Below are positions 17,187 to 25,942 of a DNA stretch of 64,000 nt, in pieces. Numbering within the stretch: position 1 is the stretch's first letter; every line of letters begins with the position of its first letter. Location: contig NZ_JAVIFX010000007.1 of NCBI RefSeq assembly GCF_031157255.1, positions 124,001 through 188,000 on the forward strand, written 5' to 3'. The stretch comes from Bradyrhizobium sp. LHD-71 (GTDB taxonomy: Bacteria > Pseudomonadota > Alphaproteobacteria > Rhizobiales > Xanthobacteraceae). Below the pieces are notes generated by a model. The model did not search any database and was not told where the DNA came from. It saw only the letters and a list, made by a program, of their open reading frames with translations. A program made the position numbers and the translations under genes.

Positions 17187-18431
17187 CTACGCGTTCGAAC
17201 TCTTCGGAAGACCGCCGGGAATGCGAGGCATTTCGCCAAGTTCAGCCAGCATTGTTGCCCCTTGTCCGATTTGCTCGCCGGTCGAGACCGGGCGCACCGG
17301 CACACCATCACGTTCCGTTCCCACGAGTTCGCCGTATGCCGCCGATGTCTTGAGCGCGATGTCGCTCCAATCGTAGCGACGCGCGTTGTCGCGCCTTAAC
17401 GCCTCCCGTGCGGCCGCGTCCAGTTTCACATCAGCGAGGCTCGTAAGCTTCAAGGAAAGGTCCCGGACATCCCCCACCTTGAAGACGTTGGCCGGGTCGC
17501 TGACGACTTCCATGTTGGACGGAATGTCGCTCACCAGCACCGGCAGCCCATAGCTAAGCGCTTCCAGTAGAACGATCGGCAGACCTTCGTGCGAGGATGG
17601 AAGGACGAACACTCCGGCGTGCGCATAGAGTTGGCGCAGGGTTTCACCACTCTGGTAACCGGCCATAACCACGTTCTCTACCAGTTGCGCTTCCGAGGCG
17701 AGACGGTCGGCGTATTTGTTCTCATGATCGATCTGGCCGACAATCGCGAGCTTCCAGCCCTCAAGCTTTGAGTCTTGAAATGCGCGCAGCAGATCCAGCT
17801 GCCGCTTTTCCGGAACGAGCCGCCCGACCGTCAGCACGTATTGGCCGGGAACAAGCCCCAGCTCGATCACCTTGTCAGCCTGAAGCGGCAGTTCGGAGAA
17901 TACCACGCCGTTCGGTATCACTTCGCTGGGCTTACCGTATTTGGCCGTTATCAGCTTCTCGATGCTCCGGCTTACCGCAATCCGTTTGTGAGCGAACCGC
18001 ATGCCAACTATTTCGCCGACGCGGAGAATGGTGCGCGCCATCCACCCCCATTTCTCGCGATTATAGTCCTCACCGTGATGGGTGACGACCACGCGGAGCC
18101 CAAGCATGCGAAGAAGCGGCGTAACAAGGGCGGGCCCGATACCATGAACGTGCACGATCTTTGGCCTGCGAAACCCGGCAACTAACGCACAGACCACCGA
18201 GTGCAGCAATGTTTCGAGATAGGTATTGCGCACCGTCCAGAGTCGCAACAACTGCACTCCATTCCACTTTCTGTCGAACTTCGGGTCGATGTACGGCGAA
18301 CGAGTGCAAGCGGTCACGCGATAACCGAGCTGGACCAGTTGCGGAGCGAGATGCTCGGCATGCGTCTCGATGCCGCCCTGTACGCCGGGAAAACCGCGAA
18401 ACCCGAACGTATAGATCTCCTCCCTGCTCAT
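17187..18431 (-). CDS. GT4-family glycosyltransferase
   Basis: The 414-residue GT-B enzyme has an N-terminal acceptor domain (FGFRGFPGVQGGIETHAEHLAPQL, HHGEDYNREKWGW). The C-terminal nucleotide-sugar domain holds LTVGRLVPEKRQ and the E-x7-E signature in SSHEGLPIVLLEALSYGLPVLVSD. The chosen ATG has a strong GGGAGGAT site six bases upstream; the frame stays open much further upstream but without coding character. It is the last gene of a three-gene operon, 17 bases after the radical SAM gene. It likely adds a sugar to the lipid-linked repeat unit on the cytoplasmic face. Confidence 0.93.
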   Translation of the reverse strand: MSREEIYTFGFRGFPGVQGGIETHAEHLAPQLVQLGYRVTACTRSPYIDPKFDRKWNGVQLLRLWTVRNTYLETLLHSVVCALVAGFRRPKIVHVHGIGPALVTPLLRMLGLRVVVTHHGEDYNREKWGWMARTILRVGEIVGMRFAHKRIAVSRSIEKLITAKYGKPSEVIPNGVVFSELPLQADKVIELGLVPGQYVLTVGRLVPEKRQLDLLRAFQDSKLEGWKLAIVGQIDHENKYADRLASEAQLVENVVMAGYQSGETLRQLYAHAGVFVLPSSHEGLPIVLLEALSYGLPVLVSDIPSNMEVVSDPANVFKVGDVRDLSLKLTSLADVKLDAAAREALRRDNARRYDWSDIALKTSAAYGELVGTERDGVPVRPVSTGEQIGQGATMLAELGEMPRIPGGLPKSSNA

Positions 18432-18448
18432 TCGTATCCTCCCACGAT

Positions 18449-19582
18449 CTAGTTGTTGACGAACGTCTTGAGCGGGTAATGCTCGTCTGGAGTCAGACGA
18501 TTCTTGACGAGTCGGGCTTTGACGTTCTTGGCCAGGAAGGACTCTCGCTTGACGAGGGGCGATGGCCGCACGTCGGAGTAATCGATGTAGCTGTCGAAGC
18601 AGATCTTCTTGCCCATCGACACCTTCATCTTGTTCTTCAGAACCCACATCAGCGGTTCGGCTTTCGGCATCTGCGGGATGATGTTTGAGCGCATTGCGGT
18701 GCGTGCAGTCGTCACCATCCAGCAATTCTGAGCGCAGCCCGCGACCTTCTTGCGGGTCTTTTGTGCGACGTCGCTATTGAGGATCTCGTCCCACGACTGC
18801 CGTGCGAGGTTGCCCATCGGCAGGTCGGAGCGGACATTGCAGGCCCACACGTCCGACCATGGGTCGATGAAGGCGAAGTCCTTCCCCGCACTGCACGGTA
18901 TCAGGCGATCGTGGCCGAGGATCTTTTCGATCAGGCCAAGATTGAGATAAGCGCGAAACCAGTTCTTCGGCTTCGAGCTCCGCAACATGGCTTCGATGAG
19001 CCCTTCGACCTGCCGTGCAACCGCCTTTCGCTCGTAGAAGTAATTGTCGTTCTTGTAGAACTGCCACGCGTTATGAAGCGTGGACGTCGCCAGTTCGTAA
19101 CCTTGCTTGCGAGCAAACTCGTAGACATTGACGAGTTGATCGACATTCTCGTCCTGAATGACCATGGCGAAGCCGAGATCGGTGCCGCCCGCTTCCTTGA
19201 GCATCCGCAGGCCCGCGACCTTGGTCGCATATCCGTCCTTCTCGCCGCGTATCGCGTCGCTGGTTGCCTGATCGCCTTCCAGCGAAAAGCGAACCTTGAT
19301 GTTCGGATACTTCTTGATGATCGGGACCAACCGCTCCGGATGCAGGCCGTTGGACGAGATCTCCGTAATCCGAGCCTTCGGATAGAGGAGATCAATGACC
19401 TCGCCGAGGTCCTTCCGGAGCGTCGGCTCGCCGCCCGACACGTTGAGATTGTCGAAACCGGACGGCAGCTTCGACAGAGTCTCGAGCGAGATCTCTTCCT
19501 TCGGCGATGTCGGATTTTGCCAGATGTAACACATCTGGCACTTCGAGTTGCATCGATACGTCGAAATGACGGTGAGGTCCAT
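18449..19582 (-). CDS. Radical SAM protein in glycan locus
   Basis: The 377-residue protein opens almost directly with the [4Fe-4S]/SAM motif CNSKCQMC (CxxxCxxC, residues 11-18), followed by LNVSGGEPTLRKDL (SAM-binding GGE). Further cysteines near CSAGKDF, WACN and CAQNCW suggest an auxiliary-cluster (SPASM-like) region. The protein starts one base after the upstream glycosyltransferase stop and is followed 17 bases later by another glycosyltransferase, so it belongs to this assembly operon. A radical modification of a sugar or lipid-linked intermediate is plausible but not demonstrated. The FAFIDPWSDVWACNVRSDLP block resembles other radical SAM proteins found with surface-glycan genes. Confidence 0.85.
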   Translation of the reverse strand: MDLTVISTYRCNSKCQMCYIWQNPTSPKEEISLETLSKLPSGFDNLNVSGGEPTLRKDLGEVIDLLYPKARITEISSNGLHPERLVPIIKKYPNIKVRFSLEGDQATSDAIRGEKDGYATKVAGLRMLKEAGGTDLGFAMVIQDENVDQLVNVYEFARKQGYELATSTLHNAWQFYKNDNYFYERKAVARQVEGLIEAMLRSSKPKNWFRAYLNLGLIEKILGHDRLIPCSAGKDFAFIDPWSDVWACNVRSDLPMGNLARQSWDEILNSDVAQKTRKKVAGCAQNCWMVTTARTAMRSNIIPQMPKAEPLMWVLKNKMKVSMGKKICFDSYIDYSDVRPSPLVKRESFLAKNVKARLVKNRLTPDEHYPLKTFVNN

Positions 19583-19583
19583 T

Positions 19584-20954
19584 TTATGATCCCAGCTTGC
19601 TGAGTTTCGGCACCAGGCTCTCGTAAAGAGAGAGAAGTGCCGCGCCGTGCCTCTGGATTGAGTACTCGGTCTCGACAATCCTTCTCGCCTCGCTTCCGAG
19701 GCGGGCGCGCAGATCCGGATCGTCGAGAAGCATCTTGATGCGACCGGACAGCTCGCCGGCATCCTTTGCTTCGAACAGAAGCCCAGTCGTTCCGTGCCTG
19801 ACGAGTTCAGGAATTCCGCCGATGCGCGAAGCAACGACCGGCTTCGCGTAAGCCATTGCCTCGAGAACGGAGAGCGGGCTGTTCTCGTGCCATTCGGAGG
19901 GAACGACCACGAGTGACGCCGCTCGAAGCCTGGCGTTCAGCGCCTCTCCCGTGAGGTGGCCGGTGAACTCCGCCAAGGGGAAACGCGATCGCAGTTCATC
20001 GAGCAGCGGGCCCGATCCGGCAACGACAAGACGCCATGCTGCATTGTCCGCCGCATGGGCCCGCAGAAGTGTCTCGACGCCCTTCTCTGGTGAAAGACGC
20101 CCGAGAAACAGGACATAGTTTTCGTCATCACGGGAGACTTCAATGCGAGACGCATCGATGCCGTTCGGTATGTGAACGACCTTGTCCTCGCCGAAGCGGC
20201 GAACCACCGCATCACGCATAAAGCGGCTGGGAGCGATGAACGTGTCGACGTGATGATAGCTGCGCGCCGCTGCGTGATACCGAGCCTCCGCCCACAGCAG
20301 CGCGCTTTGGCCGATCGATCCGCCAGCGCAACGGTGCTGCAACAGCGCCTCGAAGCGACCATCGGAGCACTCCGTGCACGGCGCACCATTGCGAAGCTGA
20401 GTGTAGACCGGACAGACGGGTTTATAATCGTGAAGCGTCAGAACGACCGGAGTATTCAACCGAGACGCCGCGCTGATGATCGACGGCGTGAGCTGGTGGT
20501 AAATGTTGTGACAGTGAAGTATGTCCGGCTTTTCGGCGCCGATCAGCTTGGTGATGTTCCTGACTGCTTCCCTTGAATGGACAAGCGAAAGCGCCGACTT
20601 GAGCTTCTCGCTTTGCGAGCTCGATCGATACGATTTCTGCGAAACGAAATAAGGATCATACTTGGAGGGTAGGTTGCGAGGGTCGCGCATGGAGATTTCC
20701 GCGACCTCAAACTGATACGCCCTCATGATCTCCATTTCGTCGAACATGACGGCTTCCGAGCCGCCGTTCCGAAAGAAGAACTTGTTCGCGAAGAGCACCT
20801 TCAGACGCCGCGGCTCATGCGGGCCCGGGCGCTCCGTCGATTCGGCTTGCACCGGTCTGAGATGAATTTCGCCTCGACTGAGTTGCCGCCTTGCAAGATC
20901 GGCACGCAATTCACCGACTGGGCCAGCGCCGAGACCAATTGACGACCCGTTCAT
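19584..20954 (-). CDS. GT4-family glycosyltransferase
   Basis: The 456-residue GT-B enzyme has a conserved core starting near residue 44 (RRLKVLFANKFFFRNGGSEAVMFDEM), VVLTLHDYKPVCPVY in the acceptor domain, and YVLFLGRLSPEKGVETLL. The donor-site motif is PSEWHENSPLSVLEAMAYAKPVVASRIGGIPE. Residues 1-43 are polar and unlike the family, so the true start could be downstream at a non-ATG codon. It is the first gene of the operon. A Fnr-like box sits 129 bases upstream, with a TACGGT -10-like hexamer at the regulon's usual spacing. Confidence 0.92.
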   Translation of the reverse strand: MNGSSIGLGAGPVGELRADLARRQLSRGEIHLRPVQAESTERPGPHEPRRLKVLFANKFFFRNGGSEAVMFDEMEIMRAYQFEVAEISMRDPRNLPSKYDPYFVSQKSYRSSSQSEKLKSALSLVHSREAVRNITKLIGAEKPDILHCHNIYHQLTPSIISAASRLNTPVVLTLHDYKPVCPVYTQLRNGAPCTECSDGRFEALLQHRCAGGSIGQSALLWAEARYHAAARSYHHVDTFIAPSRFMRDAVVRRFGEDKVVHIPNGIDASRIEVSRDDENYVLFLGRLSPEKGVETLLRAHAADNAAWRLVVAGSGPLLDELRSRFPLAEFTGHLTGEALNARLRAASLVVVPSEWHENSPLSVLEAMAYAKPVVASRIGGIPELVRHGTTGLLFEAKDAGELSGRIKMLLDDPDLRARLGSEARRIVETEYSIQRHGAALLSLYESLVPKLSKLGS

Positions 20955-21082
20955 TTGCCTCGACCCAAGCCACACGGAAGCCGAACTCCGACTGTCGTCG
21001 CCTATTCACCACCCGAGCGGCTTGCTCAGATCTCGGTGTCGATCGGCGTCAGCGAACCGTAGCGGGGAGCAGCATGGCGATA

Positions 21083-21096
21083 TTGACGGCCGTCAA
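21083..21096. promoter_or_regulatory. Fnr-like box 1 (TTGACGGCCGTCAA)
   Basis: A perfect 14-bp palindrome of the locus-wide TTGAC-N4-RTCAA motif. On the minus strand, TACGGT starts 35 bases from the box's outer end (21061-21056), facing the GT4-radical SAM-GT4 operon. On the plus strand TAGGTT starts at 21118, the same spacing, facing the type I secretion genes. Bidirectional activation is inferred. Confidence 0.75.
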
Positions 21097-21123
21097 GTCG
21101 ATTGCATCGACGCCGCCTAGGTT

Positions 21124-21685
21124 GGGTCCGAGCAATCCCGTCAATGGCTTTTGACATCATGCACAGCGTTCGTGAGGCCTGCTGCGGAGGGTTATACCCA
21201 TTGATGCAGCGGCGACCGCGTAAGCGTTGTCGGATGCATTGACGCGCGACTTGCGCCGGTAGCCGATGGTGGTCGCAAGTGCATCGTCGTGCAGGGATGA
21301 CACCGAACCAATCGCCACGAGCAGGTCCAGCAGGGAATCGCCCTCTCATGCGCGAGCGCCCATCGGCTTCCTGTCATGACATTGCACAACCGCCGCACAG
21401 TGCAGTTGGCCGTCGAAGGCAAAACATCGCTTCGGACGATGGCGCGGGGTCAATCCGGCCGATCTGGATTAAAAAGGGCAATCAAGATCCTGCCCCAGTT
21501 CAGGCGAATTGCCGTCACGACCATCGCACTAACGTCGGCGCGGAGTGCCGCTCCGGACAAGCGCTCGACGCGCCGCTCGGACAGTATACTTGGAATCAAC
21601 TGGGCCGCGCAGGTGCACTAAGTCACCTCTTACGCGTGCCCGCTTCACATGATGTAGCTGTGGTGATCCGCAGAAAGGAGTGACC
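21124..21685. other. Long leader region before type I secretion genes
   Basis: This stretch of about 560 bases lies between the box 1 promoter and the ABC transporter start. I see no reading frame with convincing coding character on either strand. If box 1 drives the plus-strand genes, this would be an unusually long untranslated leader; alternatively it holds a separate promoter. It ends in AGAAAGGAG before the transporter start. Confidence 0.4.
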
Positions 21686-23845
21686 GTGAACGAGCGCCGC
21701 GGCACAGAGGGACCGCATTTGGATCCAGGCCTCGTCGCGCTGGTGATGATGCTCCGATTCCAGGGAATCGGGGTCGATCCCGAGCAGATTCGACATCAAT
21801 TCGGGGGTATGTTGATCGGCGTCCCCGAAATGCTTCGTTATGCGAAGACGCTGGGCCTGAAGGCGAAGGTTTCCACAACCGATTGGAGCCGCCTCTCCAA
21901 TACGCCGTTACCGGCGATCGCGACGCTCCGGAGTGGCGAATACCTGCTGATCGGCAAGGCTGTCGAGGACAAGGTCATCGTTCTGAAGCCTGGCCACCCA
22001 CATCCCACGACAATGATGCGGGATGAGCTGGAGGCCGCTTGGGACGGGCGCCTTGTCTTGATGACGAGGCGCCTGGCGCTGAGCGACCTCGCCCGCCGGT
22101 TCGATATCACCTGGTTTCTCGGGGCGATCCAAAAATACCGGCGCCTGTTGAGCGAGGTGCTGATCGCGTCATTCTTCCTGCAGCTATTCGCTCTGGTTAC
22201 GCCGCTGTTTTTCCAGGTCGTCGTCGACAAGGTACTCGTGCACCGCAGCATGACCACGCTGGATGTGCTCGCAATCGGCCTTGTCGCAATTGCGCTGTTT
22301 GAAACAGTCCTTGGGCTTCTTCGTACCTACCTGTTCTCGCACACGACGAACCGCATCGATGTCGAATTAGGCGCGCGGCTATTCCGCCATCTGCTGGCGC
22401 TGCCGATCGGCTATTTTCAGGCAAGGCGGGTCGGCGACTCGGTTGCGCGGGTCCGAGAGCTTGAAAACATTCGGAATTTCCTGACCAGCTCCGGATTGAC
22501 GCTGATCATCGATCTGTTCTTCACGTTCGTTTTCATTGCGGTCATGTTCGTCTATTCACCGGTGCTGACGTGGATCGTCATCGCCTCGTTTCCGTTCTAT
22601 GTGGGGATATCGCTCGTCGCCGCACCGCTCTTTCAGCGACGGCTGGACGAAAAATTTCAGCGCGGCGCGGAAAACCAGGCCTTCCTCGTGGAGAGCGTCA
22701 CCGCGATCGAGACGCTGAAGGCCATGGCGGTCGAGCCGCAAATGCAAAGGCGGTGGGAAGAACAGCTCGCCGGCTACGTCGCCTCGAGCTTCCGTGTGCT
22801 CAGTTTGGGAAACGTTGCGAGCCAGTCGGTTCAGTTCATCAGCAAGCTGGTCACTGCAGCCACGCTATATTTCGGGGCGAAGCTCGTCATCGACGGCGAG
22901 CTCACGATCGGCGAGCTGGTTGCTTTCAATCTGCTTGCAGGCCGCGTCAGCGCACCGGTTCTACGGCTGGCGCAGACGTGGCAGGATTTTCATCAAGCGC
23001 GCATCTCGATCTCCCGCATCGGCGATATTCTCAATACGACACCTGAACCGGTCCATAACCCCGGCAGGATGTCGATGGTTGCGATCCGGGGCGATATCCG
23101 CTTCGAACATGTCACGTTTCGTTATCGCATCGACGGGCCGGAGATCCTGCACGACATCACGATCGACGTGCCGACGGGCCAGGTGCTCGGCATCGTCGGA
23201 CAATCCGGCTCCGGCAAGAGCACGCTGGCAAAGCTGGTGCAGCGACTTTACGTGCCCGAAAGCGGGCGCGTCCTGGTCGACGGCATCGATACCGCTCAGG
23301 TCGACCCGGCATGGCTGCGTCGTCAGATCGGTGTTGTGCTGCAGGACAATGTCCTGTTCAATCGTTCTGTCCGGGACAACATCGCCCTGGTTGATCCCGC
23401 CACTTCCGCTGATAACGTCATCGCTGCGGCTACGCTCGCGGGTGCCCACGACTTCATTCTCCAGCTACCGGAGGGCTACGACACGATCGTCGGCGAGCGA
23501 GGCAGCAGCCTTTCGGGTGGGCAACGCCAACGCATCGCCATTGCCCGGGCACTGATCACAGATCCACGTATCCTTATTTTTGACGAGGCGACCAGTGCGC
23601 TCGATTATGAGAGCGAACGCATCGTGCATAACAACATGGCGAGGATTGCGCAGGGCCGCACAGTCCTCATTATTGCGCATCGGCTTTCGGCACTACGGCT
23701 GGCCGACCGCATCATCACCATCGAGGGTGGCCGGTTGATCGAAGACGGCCGCCATGAGGATCTGGTCAAGACCGGAGGGCGCTACGCGACGCTATATCGA
23801 CTCCAATCAGGACTGTATGGCCTTCATTCTCGAGCCGGACTATGA
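21686..23845 (+). CDS. Type I secretion ABC transporter with C39-like domain (HlyB type)
   Basis: The 719-residue exporter has three parts. A C39-like domain (about residues 10-130) lacks the catalytic cysteine of true C39 peptidases (HLDPGLVALVMMLRF instead of a DCG-x-ACL motif), so it probably docks rather than cleaves the substrate. A six-helix membrane domain follows (about 160-440). The ATPase domain has Walker A VGQSGSGKST, signature LSGGQRQR and Walker B ILIFDEATSALD. AAAGGAG lies correctly for the GTG at 21686; a GTG two codons earlier overlaps that site. It forms a pair with the downstream HlyD-like protein. No substrate with GGxGxD calcium repeats is encoded nearby, and a TolC-type channel must come from elsewhere. 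Confidence 0.93.
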   Translation: MNERRGTEGPHLDPGLVALVMMLRFQGIGVDPEQIRHQFGGMLIGVPEMLRYAKTLGLKAKVSTTDWSRLSNTPLPAIATLRSGEYLLIGKAVEDKVIVLKPGHPHPTTMMRDELEAAWDGRLVLMTRRLALSDLARRFDITWFLGAIQKYRRLLSEVLIASFFLQLFALVTPLFFQVVVDKVLVHRSMTTLDVLAIGLVAIALFETVLGLLRTYLFSHTTNRIDVELGARLFRHLLALPIGYFQARRVGDSVARVRELENIRNFLTSSGLTLIIDLFFTFVFIAVMFVYSPVLTWIVIASFPFYVGISLVAAPLFQRRLDEKFQRGAENQAFLVESVTAIETLKAMAVEPQMQRRWEEQLAGYVASSFRVLSLGNVASQSVQFISKLVTAATLYFGAKLVIDGELTIGELVAFNLLAGRVSAPVLRLAQTWQDFHQARISISRIGDILNTTPEPVHNPGRMSMVAIRGDIRFEHVTFRYRIDGPEILHDITIDVPTGQVLGIVGQSGSGKSTLAKLVQRLYVPESGRVLVDGIDTAQVDPAWLRRQIGVVLQDNVLFNRSVRDNIALVDPATSADNVIAAATLAGAHDFILQLPEGYDTIVGERGSSLSGGQRQRIAIARALITDPRILIFDEATSALDYESERIVHNNMARIAQGRTVLIIAHRLSALRLADRIITIEGGRLIEDGRHEDLVKTGGRYATLYRLQSGLYGLHSRAGL

Positions 23846-23915
23846 CCACTATTGGCGGTAGACCACGCATTCGCAAAGTTGCTACGCCTCCGATCGGGCG
23901 CCGGGAAGGTTAGCC

Positions 23916-25904
23916 ATGCGCGCTAATACCGAACACCCGCCTGAAGATCCCGGATTCTTTGTCCTGGATGTATTGCTTCACCTTCACGGCGTTGAAGCCG
24001 ATTCAAAGCAGCTTCGCAAATGGGCGGGCGGCGGCCGCATAGGCGTCGCGGAGATGATCAAATGCGCCAGAGAGGCTGGCCTTGTTGCGCGCTGCCTGCA
24101 ATGCAGATGGGAACGGCTTTCCAGGCTCACGTTGCCGGGCATCGCCGTTCTTCGTGGCGGAGGCTTTCTGCTCCTTGGCCGGGTCACCGGTGACAATGCA
24201 GTGGTGCTGCTGCCGGGCGCCGCGCGTCCGACGCTGGTAGAACGTGCCGAGTTGGAAGCGACCTGGGACGGCGGGGTTGTCGTACTGAGAAAGCCTCGCC
24301 CTACTGCCATTGTTCTGCGGCGGCTGTTGAAGACCGGTTCTGAGCGCGTTCAGGACCTTTCGCGAAAGTTGTTGCCGAGGATGCGTGGGCTCGCCAAGCC
24401 GGCCGCCGCGAGGGAGGTGGTGCAGGCGGGCGCGACCGCCGGCGGCGCTGCAATTGTCGTTCTTGCCGATCACGCCCGCAAGCTCGGCCGAGCCGTCGCC
24501 CAGCTGAACCCCGAGGGCAACCGCCGCTCCGACGAACTTGCGTTTTTACCAGCCGCTCTGGAGATCGTCGAAACCCCACCCTCGCCGCTTGGACGCGCGG
24601 TCGGCTTCAGCATTATCGCCATTTTTGGCGTCGCGCTGATCTGGGCATCAATTGGGACGGTCGACATCGTCGCGATCGCACCCGGCAAATTAATTCCGAG
24701 CGGTCGCACCAAAACCATCCAGCCGTTCGAAACCGGCGTGGTGCGCGCGATCCATGTTCATGATGGACAATCGGTCAAGGCGGGCGACGTGCTGATCGAA
24801 CTCGATCCGACCATGAGCGACGCCGACGTCAGTCGCCTGAAAAGCGACCTGATGGGAGCACGATTCGATATCGCGCGGCTGAGCGCGGTGCTGGCGGCAA
24901 GTGACGATCCGGTCCCAGCCTTCAGGCCACCAGACGGGGCGCAGCCGGCGCTGACCGAAATGCATCGCAGATTTCTGATCAGCCAGACCGCCGAGCAGAA
25001 AGCCAAGCTCGCCTCGATCGACCGGCAACTGAAGCAAAAGGAGGCGGAACGCGCGACCTTCCGGGCAACCGTCGACAAGCTCAAGGCGACGCTTGCACCA
25101 ATGCAGCAGCGCGTCGAGATTCGAGAGCAGCTGTTCCAGAGGGAGTTGGGATCCAAGCTCACATATCTGACCGAGCTGCAGGATTTTGTCGGTCAGCAAC
25201 AGGAAATTCTCGTCCAGGAAAGCCGATATAGCGAGGCCGACGCCGCTATTGCCGTCCTGATCGAAACGCGGACAAAGGCTGTGGCCGAGTACACGCGTGC
25301 CACGTTCGAAGAGCTTGCCAAGGCCGAGCAAAAGGCGGCTGGCCTCGCACAAGATATCGTCAAGGCAGAGCAGCGCACCACCTTGCAGAGGTTGACGGCC
25401 CCTATTGACGGCATCGTCCAGCAGCTGATCGTGCATACGATTGGCGGCGTTGTGACGCCTGCACAGGCGTTGATGATGGTCGTTCCGAGGGATAGCCGAC
25501 TTGAGATCGAAGCCATGGTCTCCAACCGCGACATCGGCTTCGTGGAAGTCGGTCAGGAGGCCGCGATCAAGATCGACACGTTCAGCTTCACGCGTTACGG
25601 CCTGCTCCAGGGCAAGATACTCGGCATCTCGCAGGACGCCATCACACGAGACAAGACGCCGGCTCGAACAAACGATGCCGGCCCGGGCTCGGAAGCATCG
25701 AGCAGCGAGCCGAAGGGCCAGGAACTGGTTTTTGCTGCCCGCTTGTCGATCGACGAGGCCCAGATGGAGATCGAAAACAAGCGCGTCAACCTGTCGCCGG
25801 GAATGGCCGTCACGGCAGAGATAAAGACCGGATCACGCAGCATCATCAGCTATCTGCTTTCGCCACTCGTTCGTTACAAGCACGAGAGCATGCGCGAGCG
25901 ATAA
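23916..25904 (+). CDS. HlyD-type membrane fusion protein with extra N-terminal C39-like domain
   Basis: The 662-residue protein is about 180-220 residues longer than normal HlyD (430-480). Residues about 10-126 align with the C39-like domain of the ABC protein just upstream: DPG, then IGV-EM, GL-A, W-RLS, LP-IA-LR-G, PG, PT, R-ELEA-WDG in the same order. A linker (about 130-204) leads to the usual HlyD start DELAFLPAALEIVETPPSPLGR, a membrane helix (about 229-250), the biotinyl-lipoyl-like half (PFETGVVRAIHVHDGQSVKAGDVLIELDP), a long coiled coil (about 300-490) and the beta-barrel end. The ATG has a GGGAAGG site. Because HlyD's N-terminus is cytoplasmic, the extra domain would face the substrate together with the transporter's own. 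Confidence 0.92.
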   Translation: MRANTEHPPEDPGFFVLDVLLHLHGVEADSKQLRKWAGGGRIGVAEMIKCAREAGLVARCLQCRWERLSRLTLPGIAVLRGGGFLLLGRVTGDNAVVLLPGAARPTLVERAELEATWDGGVVVLRKPRPTAIVLRRLLKTGSERVQDLSRKLLPRMRGLAKPAAAREVVQAGATAGGAAIVVLADHARKLGRAVAQLNPEGNRRSDELAFLPAALEIVETPPSPLGRAVGFSIIAIFGVALIWASIGTVDIVAIAPGKLIPSGRTKTIQPFETGVVRAIHVHDGQSVKAGDVLIELDPTMSDADVSRLKSDLMGARFDIARLSAVLAASDDPVPAFRPPDGAQPALTEMHRRFLISQTAEQKAKLASIDRQLKQKEAERATFRATVDKLKATLAPMQQRVEIREQLFQRELGSKLTYLTELQDFVGQQQEILVQESRYSEADAAIAVLIETRTKAVAEYTRATFEELAKAEQKAAGLAQDIVKAEQRTTLQRLTAPIDGIVQQLIVHTIGGVVTPAQALMMVVPRDSRLEIEAMVSNRDIGFVEVGQEAAIKIDTFSFTRYGLLQGKILGISQDAITRDKTPARTNDAGPGSEASSSEPKGQELVFAARLSIDEAQMEIENKRVNLSPGMAVTAEIKTGSRSIISYLLSPLVRYKHESMRER

Positions 25905-25942
25905 TGCCTTCGGGTGCGAACGGATAAGCCTGAATCGCGTGT

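Noticed and set aside
18456-18469. TTGACGAACGTCTT, near-match to the Fnr-like box
   Set aside because: It lies inside the end of the radical SAM gene, and the second arm is GTCTT, not RTCAA.
18761-19603. 280-codon plus-strand frame opposite the radical SAM gene
   Set aside because: The opposite strand encodes a clear radical SAM protein with all its motifs.
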